In this document: piece after piece, positions 50,860 through 60,543 of the stretch | How the letters are laid out: each line of letters starts with the position of its first letter | Position numbering within the stretch: the stretch's first letter is position 1 | From: Photobacterium piscicola | GTDB taxonomy: Bacteria > Pseudomonadota > Gammaproteobacteria > Enterobacterales > Vibrionaceae | Direction of reading: 5' to 3' | DNA: 64,000 nt | NCBI RefSeq assembly: GCF_900166965.1 | Contig: NZ_FUZI01000001.1 | Location: 1-64,000, forward strand | The notes under the pieces: model-generated | Told to the model about the DNA's origin: nothing | The model's input: the letters and a program-made list of their open reading frames with translations, nothing else | The model's database searches: none | Made by a program: the position numbers and the translations under genes

Positions 50860-51762
50860 TTAACATTTGAAGTCGTCTATCTGAGCTAATAATTGAGGGG
50901 TTGTAATTTTCAATTCAGTGCGACTTTGTAAGCAAAAGAACAAGAAGTCTTTATTTGATAATAACTTAATGGCATCTATTTTAATTACTGTTGTGTGCTT
51001 TAAAATAACTTCATTGCAGGGGGGGGGGGCTGATAAATCACCTATGGTAGTAATTATATCCCCACCAATAGCTAAAAATAACTTTAAATAAAACTTAGTA
51101 TTTGCAAATGCAAATACATAGTCAATATGGTTGTTATTTAAAAGTGTATTGAATGCACTTAATAAGCATAATTTGTAAAAAATTCTCGTTGAAGTTACCT
51201 GCTCAAGAAGAATGATTGAATTTATATTATTGTAATTGTAATTGTAATTGTTATATATGTTTTCGTTAACAAATGCATGAATGAAAAATGCTTCTGTTTT
51301 CTTATTTAAAAACCAGTGTCCAATACTTAATGTTGGGGAAGGATCTATGTTGATAATTTCTATAGTTTCAGGCATTAAATATTTTTCTATATGCGCATGT
51401 AAGTTTTTCTTATCTGAAATGTGCTCAAATTGTATATTCTGTGTTGTATCGATTCCGTTGAGTTTTTTATATCGCTCATATTCAATTCCAAAACGGATGT
51501 TAAGTGATGCATCTATCTTAGTAGTTTTGTCAAATCCACGTATACTATCTATATATTGAGTGAGCAGGTTAAGTGTTCTCATAATATTCATTTTTTTTTC
51601 AATCGATGGTACGGTTTTACCATTCTCCCAGCGGCTTAATGTAACCGTATCTAATTTTAGTAAAAAATTATTAGATGAAATAAACATATCGACAAAATCA
51701 TTTTGAGATAAATTATTATCAATTCTATATTGTTTAAGTAAACTTTTGAAATTATCTTTCAT
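50860..51762 (-). CDS. XRE-type HTH regulator with unknown C-terminal domain, paralog B
   Basis: A 300-residue paralog of the protein at 47816-48805. The HTH is nearly the same (VTLSRWENGKTVPSIEKKMNIM), and so is the C-terminal block (INSIILLEQVTSTRIFYKLC, VIKIDAIKLLSNKDFLFFCL). The coding strand has eleven C (51019-51029 on the plus strand) that encode a Pro-Pro-Pro run. The frame is open with this count, and a change of one base would truncate the protein. A TTGTAA hexamer repeat near 51228-51250 encodes an Asn/Tyr-rich insertion. No divergent partner gene is left on its upstream side. Confidence 0.7.
   Translation of the reverse strand: MKDNFKSLLKQYRIDNNLSQNDFVDMFISSNNFLLKLDTVTLSRWENGKTVPSIEKKMNIMRTLNLLTQYIDSIRGFDKTTKIDASLNIRFGIEYERYKKLNGIDTTQNIQFEHISDKKNLHAHIEKYLMPETIEIINIDPSPTLSIGHWFLNKKTEAFFIHAFVNENIYNNYNYNYNNINSIILLEQVTSTRIFYKLCLLSAFNTLLNNNHIDYVFAFANTKFYLKLFLAIGGDIITTIGDLSAPPPCNEVILKHTTVIKIDAIKLLSNKDFLFFCLQSRTELKITTPQLLAQIDDFKC
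51019..51029. repeat. eleven-base homopolymeric G tract in a reading frame
   Basis: Eleven consecutive G on the plus strand, inside the C-terminal part of paralog B. Such a run is striking in this AT-rich stretch and is the classic substrate for slipped-strand phase variation. It could also be a sequencing-error hotspot. Confidence 0.9.
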
Positions 51763-52580
51763 ACCCGACTATATCTTAAGATGATTAAAAAGGCGCTTAG
51801 GATGCTATGAGTGCATATAAAAATCAAATGTTTTATTAGATAATATTATTTAATATTTTCGATTGGATATTTTTTATCTATATAACGTAATGTGATTTTT
51901 ATTTTTACCTAATTAATAATAGCATCAGTTATTTGATGTGTTTTAATATGCTATTACTATAGGGCTTGTTTTTTGAGAAAATAAAAAAGAATTTTGTTTG
52001 TTGTTGATTTCTTTGTTTTTTATCAATGTACTGAGTGTTTTTTAATAAGAGTTGAATAGTTGAATTATGTTTATAAAAATAATGTAGTATATAATATGTA
52101 TCTTATTGGTATGGTTTTATAATAGTAGATTAATATATAAATGAAGATAAGGATTTATGGGGTGATTTCTTTGAGGTTAATTATTATGTGTGTCAAAGGC
52201 ATCATTATTAATAAATTATACTTTAAATGAACTTATTGAATAATTAGTATCCGCAATTTTTATCGTTGAGTATATTTGTCGTTACATTAGATAAATATGT
52301 GCTATATATTTTTGTAATGATATTATAGTCATAAATCATAGCTGTATATGTAATAAAAAAGCATGAACAAATTCAGGTTTGTAATGCTATTTATTTGTTA
52401 TTTTGTTGAAATTTATAGAAATAAAGAGATAGATATTGCAACACAATAGATGTTGTAAAAATGATAATAATATATTATCGTTAGTGATGATAGATATTAC
52501 CACTTAATATAAATACTATAAAGGTAATGCAATTAAGTTGCGAAATGAATATTTAGACTAATAAATATTCATCTAAAGAA

Positions 52581-52613
52581 AAATCCGAGAATATTTATAT
52601 TCTCGGATTTTTT
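52581..52613 (+). terminator. orphan terminator in the gene-poor region
   Basis: AAATCCGAGAATAT pairs with ATATTCTCGGATTT over a two- to four-base loop, followed by several T on the plus strand. No plus-strand gene ends upstream, so a small RNA or a lost gene may have used it. Confidence 0.65.
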
Positions 52614-52761
52614 TATGGATATATTTAATATTATTAATGACTGAAATACCGTCTGATTTATTACTTTTAGAGTTAATGGGTGACGTTTACGCATCTTAAT
52701 TGAATATAACGATGAGAGGGGGTGATGGGGCGGGCAATGATATGTTACAAATAGATATGGT

Positions 52762-52941
52762 ATGAATAATTCGGCACGTTCAAGAGCTATGACAGCTGAG
52801 CTGATGAAAAATTGTGATTAATTTAAAAATGCTATGAATGTTAGCAGTGATGTGGACTTTGAATGAGTTGCTGCTCTTAGTTTGAAAGATTCAATGGAAT
52901 CTTTTATTGGTGGAGTCTCTGAACTAAGTCTACTTGGCTAA
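52762..52941 (+). pseudogene. possible decayed short gene with two in-frame stops
   Basis: One frame reads MNNSARSRAMTAELMKNCD, stop, FKNAMNVSSDVDFE, stop, VAALSLKDSMESF and on to GGVSELSLLG, stop. The composition is protein-like and less AT-rich than the surroundings. Two single-base changes would join it into a 59-residue frame. I do not recognise the family. Confidence 0.25.
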
Positions 52942-53144
52942 TTCTATTCAAATTTTGTTCAAAAAATGAATTTAACTAACACCAGTCATCAGTACGAATA
53001 CTAAATTAATCATCTGCCATGCATAGTAATCGTCGGTCTCATTTATAATTTTATTAGTTATCAAGTGTTAGGATTTAGTTTAAATGGCAGTTCATTGGTA
53101 TCATATTTTTATTTCCTTGGTTTTTTATTTAAATTTTTCTATAA

Positions 53145-53175
53145 ATAAAAAAGCCGTTCACTTTAAGTGAACGGC
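53145..53175 (-). terminator. terminator of the large lipoprotein gene
   Basis: GCCGTTCACTT (53153-53163) pairs with AAGTGAACGGC (53165-53175). On the minus strand it runs into a T-rich tail. It lies about 75 bases after the stop codon. Confidence 0.88.
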
Positions 53176-53249
53176 ATATAAAAATATATTTCAATAGGTT
53201 ATGGGATTATTTTAAGTAAAATGGGATAATATCACATTTCGCTTATAAG

Positions 53250-55517
53250 TTAATTTTTTGACCAACATGATGGGAAAGTGTACGTTTCTGGAACAAAGGC
53301 TGATTGTTGAAGAAAAGTAGTCGTAGTAGTTGATTGATTTACATATGTTGTAACCTTTGGATCTGCATTTGCATACCCTAATCCGTAGTTTCCTACATAT
53401 TCGGTTCTACCATCCTGTTTCCACATCCATTCAACAAAATCTTTTGCAGGATAGTATTCAGGTGATGGTATTAGAAATGCTACACGAGTTGCAGTTCCGC
53501 GCTGTGGTTTGATATTATCAGCACCAACTACCCAATTGTCTCTCCCATCGACTTTAAGTTTAGACATTGCATCACAAACAAGTTTCAATTTTTCTAACCA
53601 ATTTTTTCTAGTACTATATGTTGTATCCTTGTCACCCCATCTTATTGTTTGAAATTTAGTTACGCCTTTTCCAACTTGCTTGCTTCCAAGGGAGTGTATC
53701 TGTTTTTCTTTCATACCTAATATGGTTAACATATTATTTGATAACGCAGTTGAGAATGCTTCAGTACCACTGGCATCATACCCCTTTCTTGGGTGTAATA
53801 CTAAAATACAACTTAATTCATCGGCTACTGGTGGAGTAACTGATAGAGGGCATAGCGAAACTCCTAAAATAAGTTTAGTTTTAGTGCTTGGTGCAATTAT
53901 ATCTGATATCTCTAGTGTTGCAGCAATAGCATACGCATTACTTTTTTTTGTCACAGTAATGGTATTACCGCTAATTGATACTGATAAATATGTTGAAGCT
54001 AAGGTTGGATCAATTAATATGCCATCAACACTTAAAGCTTCAAATTTGTACGTTAGATTATAATCATCGTCCGGAAGGAAAATGGAATCACCTGCTGTTT
54101 TTGACGTAATATAAATTTTTGTTGGTGTGTTAAATAATCCACTATAGTAAGGGTCCAAAAATTCCCATCCATGAGCAGTAAGATCATTCGTACATGAAAA
54201 ATAACCGTCAGAAACAGATGCTGTACTGCCTGTTTCAAGGCTTATTGCATTAGCATCATGGGTTAAGTATTTGATGCCACTATGCCAACGATAATCAGTT
54301 TGGAATATTGGCATATCCGCTAATACATTGGTTCGCATCGCCTTTAATTCAGCAAGTGATGCTAATTTCATTCCTTTTGTTTTACAGTAAGCTTCTGCCA
54401 AATCTTTGCTGAAAGTTGGATATAAACCAGTGTAACCAGTAAATCCTAGCTCTTTATAGGAATCAGTATAAACGCCATCAATTACTGATAATTGGTTGAA
54501 AGTTAATGGGGGAGTGAAAGTAAGGTTCTGAACACTATCAACTATTGATTTATATTCATTAACATCAAATGTTAATAGACCAATGCCATACCCACCATTA
54601 TGATCTGAAACTATATAAGTAATAACTTCTTTTCCTGATGAACCTGGTGTATAGAGGAAAGAGTGAGGAGAATCAATAATTACTCTTCCTGTTATTGATT
54701 TTGTGTCAATTAGTTGAATATCATCTCCATCAGGATCAGATATATAAGACGATATATCAATAGGAATATCAACTTCTCTTCTATCTAAAGCATCTATTCT
54801 TTGATCTAGTGCTATTGGACTATGGTTACTTTCTTGACCTATGGCGATATAAATAATACCTGGTCTTGCTATGTTTTTAATCGAATCAATTTCAGTGTAG
54901 AAAATTCTTACCGTACCAGTTGTTGCCGCAGGAGCTTGATATTTTATTGATGATGCATCTACACCTGCAATCATACCTATATCTGAAGAGCCTGTATCAC
55001 CAATTAAATAGACAGATGTTGGATCAATCTCAAAACCAGATTCAATTAATAAATCTTTACTATTTAAAGTTAATAAACCACCTTCTATTACAGTACGTGA
55101 AACGGGAGGAAGAAAGTCTCCTCGAGTATAATCTTTTGTTACAACAACTTGAACGATAGCTTCGCTTGTTCCTTTATATTGTGATGATGCTGGTTTCACA
55201 TTATATTTAAAGCGACAAACATTTTCGCTATCAGTTGTGGTGACCTTAAATGTTAAACCTTCTATATCATTTTCATTGAAAGAACACTTATTATCAATAC
55301 TTTCAACACTTTCTATTATTAAACTTTGGTTATTTTCTGCCGTTACTTTGTTTCTAAGATCTACAACTTGTGTATTTTTTATTGGAGCAAAAGTTAGTAA
55401 GTCCTGAGCATTTATTGCGACAATTTCTTGTGGCAATTGTTCTTCATTTTCACCACCACACCCTATAAGGAATAGTGGTAATAAAATAAAAATTAAGCAC
55501 TTTTTTATATTAAACAT
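53250..55517 (-). CDS. large surface lipoprotein with Ig/cadherin-like modules
   Basis: A 755-residue predicted lipoprotein. The signal FILLPLFLIGCGGE has a lipobox ending at Cys20. Several beta-sandwich modules follow; one near residues 235-325 has the ISDPDGDDIQL calcium-binding-like signature of cadherin or bacterial Ig-like domains. A segment near residue 375 (SKDLAEAYCKTKGMKLASL) recurs in large Vibrionaceae surface proteins. The C-terminal 200 residues are unassigned. It is divergent from the fimbrial operon across 309 bases, so a shared role in attachment is plausible but not shown. Confidence 0.7.
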   Translation of the reverse strand: MFNIKKCLIFILLPLFLIGCGGENEEQLPQEIVAINAQDLLTFAPIKNTQVVDLRNKVTAENNQSLIIESVESIDNKCSFNENDIEGLTFKVTTTDSENVCRFKYNVKPASSQYKGTSEAIVQVVVTKDYTRGDFLPPVSRTVIEGGLLTLNSKDLLIESGFEIDPTSVYLIGDTGSSDIGMIAGVDASSIKYQAPAATTGTVRIFYTEIDSIKNIARPGIIYIAIGQESNHSPIALDQRIDALDRREVDIPIDISSYISDPDGDDIQLIDTKSITGRVIIDSPHSFLYTPGSSGKEVITYIVSDHNGGYGIGLLTFDVNEYKSIVDSVQNLTFTPPLTFNQLSVIDGVYTDSYKELGFTGYTGLYPTFSKDLAEAYCKTKGMKLASLAELKAMRTNVLADMPIFQTDYRWHSGIKYLTHDANAISLETGSTASVSDGYFSCTNDLTAHGWEFLDPYYSGLFNTPTKIYITSKTAGDSIFLPDDDYNLTYKFEALSVDGILIDPTLASTYLSVSISGNTITVTKKSNAYAIAATLEISDIIAPSTKTKLILGVSLCPLSVTPPVADELSCILVLHPRKGYDASGTEAFSTALSNNMLTILGMKEKQIHSLGSKQVGKGVTKFQTIRWGDKDTTYSTRKNWLEKLKLVCDAMSKLKVDGRDNWVVGADNIKPQRGTATRVAFLIPSPEYYPAKDFVEWMWKQDGRTEYVGNYGLGYANADPKVTTYVNQSTTTTTFLQQSAFVPETYTFPSCWSKN

Positions 55518-55826
55518 GTAGCCTCACTTATAAATAAAGCTGATTCAAAAAAGAGTGAACGGAAATCTGTTCCCGTTAGTATAAATAAGTCTTAAATTAT
55601 TATTTATACATTAAATATCATCATGGTTAACGAAACATTAAATAGATGCTGGCGCGATTATAATTAAACCTATCGATCCTTATTAATAGCAATTTTTAAT
55701 CCCTATTTTTTTAAATGCTATTAATTCTGTTTCTTATTGATATTAATATGTGATTCATCGGTTACATGGTGTAACTGAATAATTAAAACGTTTAATAATA
55801 TAAGACGTTTAACGGAGTTAGTCTCA
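55518..55826. promoter_or_regulatory. 309-base divergent promoter region of lipoprotein and pilin
   Basis: AT-rich. A direct repeat ACGTTTAA occurs at 55788-55795 and 55805-55812. GTTAC at 55761 and GTAAC at 55771 form a short dyad. CGGAG precedes the pilin ATG by about nine bases. Promoter elements cannot be picked confidently by eye. Confidence 0.4.
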
Positions 55827-56402
55827 ATGAATAAATTATTATTAGCAACAGTGTTGGCAGCGACATTTGGTTTCTCTGCAGTATCTCAAGCGGCTGTACC
55901 AGCTACTATTCCAGCAGCAACAGCACCTACACCAGCAGCTGGTGATGTTTCATCTGCTTTTCTTGAGTGGAGCGGTTTTGCTAAGGTTATTCCTGGTAAC
56001 GACATCGTAATTACTGGTGCTCGTTCTGGTGCTGTTGAAGACGGTGTTCTAACTGTTAAAGGCGATGGTACGTTTGAGACAAAAACACCTATCATTCTAG
56101 AGTCTCGTTTGTACTGGGATCAAGGTTCAGGTTCTAAAACGGCTGGCGATTTATTCGCTACAAACTGGACAGTGGATGCTGATGGTATCACTGCTACTTG
56201 GGGTGCGAACTCTACAGCAGGTATGGATATTAAAATGACTGATATTGCATCAGGTACAGAGCTAACGTCTAAAGCTGGTGCTAACGGAGTTTCAACTGTT
56301 ACTCTAAGTGTAAACAGTGTATCGCCTGTAACTTCAGCTACGCCTCTGAACTTGCTTGAGCCTCTAGTTGTAAACGCTAATGTTCTAGCTACAGTAGCAT
56401 AA
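55827..56402 (+). CDS. major fimbrial subunit (alternative chaperone-usher pilin)
   Basis: A 191-residue secreted protein with signal peptide MNKLLLATVLAATFGFSAVS and cleavage after SQA. The mature part is small, neutral, rich in Ala/Thr/Val and beta-predicted, as expected of a pilin. It has better codon choice and higher G+C than its neighbours, typical of an abundantly made protein. First gene of the fimbrial operon, followed by a hairpin at 56412-56440. Not recognised as a specific pilin family. Confidence 0.75.
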   Translation: MNKLLLATVLAATFGFSAVSQAAVPATIPAATAPTPAAGDVSSAFLEWSGFAKVIPGNDIVITGARSGAVEDGVLTVKGDGTFETKTPIILESRLYWDQGSGSKTAGDLFATNWTVDADGITATWGANSTAGMDIKMTDIASGTELTSKAGANGVSTVTLSVNSVSPVTSATPLNLLEPLVVNANVLATVA

Positions 56403-56407
56403 TATAA

Positions 56408-56448
56408 TATTAAGATTAGGCATCATAGATGTCTAATCTTTTATTTTA
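56408..56448 (+). terminator. terminator-like hairpin just after the pilin gene
   Basis: AAGATTAG (56412-56419) pairs with CTAATCTT (56433-56440), extended by GCAT/ATGT with a wobble, and is followed by TTATTTTAT. Its position between the major pilin and the rest of the operon suggests attenuation, giving much more pilin than usher mRNA. Confidence 0.75.
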
Positions 56449-56480
56449 TCCAGCTGGTTAATGATTTTCAGGAGTGTCTT

Positions 56481-57026
56481 TTGTCTAAAGAAATGTTAAT
56501 AGTGTTAATGTGCACTTTTTTTGCTAGTAATTGTTTTGCTAAGACTGAATTTCCTGTTGATTTTCTACTCCAAGCTGATGTAACACCATCTGCCGCAGGG
56601 TTTAAAATTAAATCAGTTGTGATATCGCCAAATAATTTTACTGTTATTTATGATGAAAGTCATGAACGTTTCCACGATATTAATTCTACATTAACTGTTA
56701 ATACTGATATACCTTCAAGTCGACTTGAAAGTTTTTATTATGATATTAATCTTGTGGAAAACAATGCTTCTTGTTTACTACATAATGGGAAAACTATTTA
56801 TTATGAACCGCCAGTATTAGCTATGACTAATAATGTGGGGGATCTCGTCGAAGTGAATAGTCGCAACCCGTTATTATGGCAAGAGTTTGATGATGTTGTG
56901 TCTGGAACACAAGCTAGTGTAAAAAAAATTAATCTTTCCTTTTCAAAAATACCTGTCACTGATTTTATTAATAATTATAAATATTGTGAAGGTAAAATGA
57001 CGCTAATGGTTGGGCTATCGATATGA
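56481..57026 (+). CDS. minor fimbrial subunit or accessory periplasmic protein
   Basis: A 181-residue secreted protein. It starts at TTG (56481), with AGGAG six bases upstream. The next ATG at 56493 is too far from that site. The signal peptide is KEMLIVLMCTFFASNCFA. Contains a Cys pair that may form a disulfide (NNASCLLHN, NYKYCEGK). Gene order and size suggest a minor pilin or a CooB-like assembly protein. It overlaps the usher start by four bases. Family not recognised. Confidence 0.6.
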   Translation: MSKEMLIVLMCTFFASNCFAKTEFPVDFLLQADVTPSAAGFKIKSVVISPNNFTVIYDESHERFHDINSTLTVNTDIPSSRLESFYYDINLVENNASCLLHNGKTIYYEPPVLAMTNNVGDLVEVNSRNPLLWQEFDDVVSGTQASVKKINLSFSKIPVTDFINNYKYCEGKMTLMVGLSI

Positions 57027-59821
57027 GAGAAAGTCATCTAGTATTAACTGTCTTTTTTTTATGCCTATACTCATCTGTGGCATATTCTGATGATTTGAAA
57101 TATGACAACATCCCTGATGAATTTAAGGAAATGTTTAATGAGGAGAACAAAGTTGTAAAAGTTGTTTTTCCTTCTGGTGATTTTGGAAAACAAGCGTTAA
57201 TTAGTTCATATAACAAAGTACGGTTGAATAAAAACGATAAGTTAGCAATTGATAATTTCAAAAAGCTATTGAAAAATAATAATATTAAAGAAAAATATGT
57301 AAGTAAGATATTATCTGATTTGCTATCTAACGAAGGGATAATGAATACAAATGAGTGTCAAGGAATACCAAGCTCTTGTATTGTATCTACAGATAGCTAT
57401 GCTTTTTTCTATAATATTGACTCTAATATATTAAGAGTGTTTCTTTCTGAAAATATACTTAAAGAAAAAAAATCAAAAGTAGTATATGCATCAAATATAA
57501 ATAATAATAATGCATTGATTAATAGTTCTTCTGTTTTTATTAATCAGTATGATGATGATACATCTTTAAATATATCAGATAATTTTGTTCAAGGATTTAA
57601 ATATGGATATTTACGTTCTGATTTTAATATCAATACTAATAATGATGATGTATTTGATCTCAATGAATTATCTTATAGTGTAAATAAAGATAATACTGAA
57701 TTAAAAGCTGGATATTTTTCAGATAATAATTCAATGAATGCAACAGATGTAATAGAGTCATTTACAGATTCTGATACTGTTGATATTTCTTTTGGCTCAT
57801 CACGAAATCTGCTTATAAAATCGAATCAAGCATATAAGAAAGTTAATATTTATGTACCTTCTGCTGGGTTATTATCCATACAAAAAAACGGTACGTATAT
57901 TAAACAGTATGCGGTAAAAGCAGGACAGCAAGAAATTTCATATAACGATTTACCCTCTGGTGTTTATGAAATTAGAGTTACAGTTAAATCAGGGAGTAAT
58001 ACATTCTTTGATAAAACATATAATATATATAATATAAAGTCAGCAATGTTATCAAAAGGCGATTTTGATTATCGTGTTCAGGTTGGTATGTTAGCTAATG
58101 GAGAGAATAATGAAGGGTACAACAATGATTATGATTCTCATAATGATGAATACGATGATGATTATAATGACTCTATTTATTCATCAGCTAAACTAGCATA
58201 CGGATTATCTGATGGTTTGATTCTATCTGGAGCTATCACGTTATCAGAAAAGAATGATGTTATATTTCAGTCTGCGGTTGATTATACGTTCATTAATGGT
58301 TCTCAAGTTACCTATAATAATAAAATTTATAGTGAGGGATCTAATTTAAATTCTGTTAATTTATATTCATCATGGATTAATATAGGTTATGAGGAATATC
58401 ATTTTGATGAAGATGATAAACTTGCTTGTTTTACTGAAAGTTGTAGCTCTCGAACCAATATTAATATAAATAAGTCCATGTTGTTAACTGGTTCTTTATC
58501 GACAGGATTGTACTATAATTATTATAAATATGAAGAAGGTAGCAATACATCTATAACTAATAACTATAATTATAATTATAATTCATCTAATAATTTTGAT
58601 TTTGATATAACGTATAACAAAAATGATGGTAGAGTTAGTAGATATAACCAATTTGATGATGAATTTCAATTTAATTTCAGATATACAATAAATTTTGATA
58701 ATAATAGCCAATTGTCTTTTAATACTAGTGCACAAGAAGATCAATTTAATGATTTTACTTCTGAATTTGATACTGGAGATTTATTACCTGACGATAATAT
58801 TTCTTTTTCAGCATTAGCTAGGACTGCATTTGTAAAAGATAGAGATCAAACTAATGATACATCTTTAGATATTATGGGTGATTATCAAAATAATAATTTT
58901 GATGCGAATTATTATGGCTCTATATCAACAACAGGAACTATTCAGCAAAATATTGCATTTAATAATACTCAGGTAATTAATTCTGATGGTATTGATTTTA
59001 CAAGAGAACGATCAGAAGCTTATCTTAAGTTAGATATTAAAAAATCAGATGATATTAAAGATAATGACACATATGGTATTCTTACTATTGAGCAAGATAA
59101 TCGTCGTAAATATGATGTTAAGATTAATCAGAATAATAAAATCGTACCGCTAAAGTCATATTCTCAATATGACAATAAAATTGATACTGAATCATCATCT
59201 TTAGAAAATACAGGTAAGAATAGATCCAGCTTTTTTATTCATCCTGGTAGTGTAATGACGACTAATATGAATTTAACTAAAATTGTTTCTTTTGTTAGTG
59301 GTTTTAAAGATATTATTGATAAAGATATTTTAGACGTTGAATGTGTTGGTGAGGGTTGTGTTGATGTTGAAAATATTGACGGTAACATTTTTAAAATTGC
59401 AGTTAGATCTGGACAGCCTTTTGTTTTAAAGAATAAAGAAAAAGTATTAACTTGTTTAACACCTCAAGTTCGCGATATTAGTGTATTAAATATAGGTATG
59501 AATTACTGTATTCCAGAGGATAATGATCAACTGTTAGTTATAAATGATCCTCTAACTGGAAAAGACATGCGTTATGTTTATTTAGGTATATTTGAAACTA
59601 AAAATAAATGGCGATATGCATCTTTAGATAAGGATAATCAATACAATATTATTGAGAAGAAATTTGGAGATGATAAGAACTTGGTTTATGTATCTTATGA
59701 TCAGGAACAAATAGTAAGTAATGATATAAAAGAAAAATTATCAGACATCATGTTAACGGCTGACGTACCGAAAGATACAATTTCGAATTATGTATTATTA
59801 TTAAACCAGGATTGGAATTAG
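57023..59821 (+). CDS. outer-membrane fimbrial usher (TcfC/CS1-like)
   Basis: A 932-residue outer-membrane protein with signal peptide ending near residue 22 (SSVAYS). Its length, beta-barrel-like repeat of short hydrophobic strands (about 180-700, with YEEYHFDEDDK loops) and E-set segment VNIYVPSAGLLSIQKNGTYI fit the alternative ushers of the CS1/TcfC class rather than classical FimD. Very rich in Asn and Asp, with an ATAATT-type repeat coding NYNYNYN near 58570. It forms the pore through which the pilus is exported. Confidence 0.72.
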   Translation: MRESHLVLTVFFLCLYSSVAYSDDLKYDNIPDEFKEMFNEENKVVKVVFPSGDFGKQALISSYNKVRLNKNDKLAIDNFKKLLKNNNIKEKYVSKILSDLLSNEGIMNTNECQGIPSSCIVSTDSYAFFYNIDSNILRVFLSENILKEKKSKVVYASNINNNNALINSSSVFINQYDDDTSLNISDNFVQGFKYGYLRSDFNINTNNDDVFDLNELSYSVNKDNTELKAGYFSDNNSMNATDVIESFTDSDTVDISFGSSRNLLIKSNQAYKKVNIYVPSAGLLSIQKNGTYIKQYAVKAGQQEISYNDLPSGVYEIRVTVKSGSNTFFDKTYNIYNIKSAMLSKGDFDYRVQVGMLANGENNEGYNNDYDSHNDEYDDDYNDSIYSSAKLAYGLSDGLILSGAITLSEKNDVIFQSAVDYTFINGSQVTYNNKIYSEGSNLNSVNLYSSWINIGYEEYHFDEDDKLACFTESCSSRTNININKSMLLTGSLSTGLYYNYYKYEEGSNTSITNNYNYNYNSSNNFDFDITYNKNDGRVSRYNQFDDEFQFNFRYTINFDNNSQLSFNTSAQEDQFNDFTSEFDTGDLLPDDNISFSALARTAFVKDRDQTNDTSLDIMGDYQNNNFDANYYGSISTTGTIQQNIAFNNTQVINSDGIDFTRERSEAYLKLDIKKSDDIKDNDTYGILTIEQDNRRKYDVKINQNNKIVPLKSYSQYDNKIDTESSSLENTGKNRSSFFIHPGSVMTTNMNLTKIVSFVSGFKDIIDKDILDVECVGEGCVDVENIDGNIFKIAVRSGQPFVLKNKEKVLTCLTPQVRDISVLNIGMNYCIPEDNDQLLVINDPLTGKDMRYVYLGIFETKNKWRYASLDKDNQYNIIEKKFGDDKNLVYVSYDQEQIVSNDIKEKLSDIMLTADVPKDTISNYVLLLNQDWN

Positions 59822-60543
59822 AAATGAAAAAATTGATATTATTAGTGTTATTATTTCCTTCAATATCACATGCAATTGCTATTGATACGATGCTAAAAGT
59901 TTCTGATGAACATGGTGCAGGCGTTTATACAGTTACAAATAATCAAGCTGATCCTGCATTTGTTAATGTTAAGTTGTCTAAGGTTGAAGTTAAAAGTGGC
60001 AAGGTGGTTAAGACACCTTATACTAAATCTAATTTATTAGAGTGGGATGCAACATTAACTCAAAATAAATTTATCCTTGACCCATTAATGGCGAAAAAAG
60101 TAGGTGTGAGAGCATTATGTGCTGAAGGCTGTAATCCTGATCACGATACTGTTTTTGCTGTTCAATTTACACCGACACCTTATTCTAAAAATGGGAAAAT
60201 GAAAGGTGTTGCTATAAGTTATGGCTATGAAAGCATATTTGTTATTCCTGCTAAGAATAAAAAAATATCATATTCAATTGAAAAAAAGAATGAATATGCG
60301 CTACTTAAAAACACAAGTAATACAACTTTAGAAGTATTTTTTAATCAATGTTCTGCTATGTTTAAAGCAGATTGCAGTACTAAAGTTATTATGCTTCCAG
60401 GGAAAATAAGAAAACTATTATTACCTAAAAATGCAAGAAAAGGCATGATTGATGTATTTATTTCATCAATTGATGATACTTTTTATAAAAAAGAGGTTGT
60501 TGCAAATGATAAGAAAGTTATTTTTAATAAAGTTATTAAATAA
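59812..60543 (+). CDS. fimbrial chaperone (alternative pathway)
   Basis: A 243-residue periplasmic protein. The signal peptide MELEMKKLILLVLLFPSISHA overlaps the usher end by 10 bases; ATG at 59824 with its own Lys-Lys start is an alternative. Two beta-sandwich lobes typical of pilus chaperones are suggested by IDTMLKVSDEHGAGVYTV and TNNQADPAFVNVKLSKVEV, followed by a C-terminal lobe. It holds subunits folded before export through the usher. The tip-protein start overlaps its 3' end by 38 bases. Confidence 0.68.
   Translation: MELEMKKLILLVLLFPSISHAIAIDTMLKVSDEHGAGVYTVTNNQADPAFVNVKLSKVEVKSGKVVKTPYTKSNLLEWDATLTQNKFILDPLMAKKVGVRALCAEGCNPDHDTVFAVQFTPTPYSKNGKMKGVAISYGYESIFVIPAKNKKISYSIEKKNEYALLKNTSNTTLEVFFNQCSAMFKADCSTKVIMLPGKIRKLLLPKNARKGMIDVFISSIDDTFYKKEVVANDKKVIFNKVIK

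Larger units (their letters stand above)
51763..53249. other. AT-rich gene-poor region of about 1.5 kb
   Basis: No credible intact gene on either strand. It contains the upstream region of paralog B, an orphan terminator (52581-52613), a stretch with protein-like codons but two in-frame stops (52762-52941), and the terminator of the large lipoprotein gene. Probably a decayed accessory region. Confidence 0.6.
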
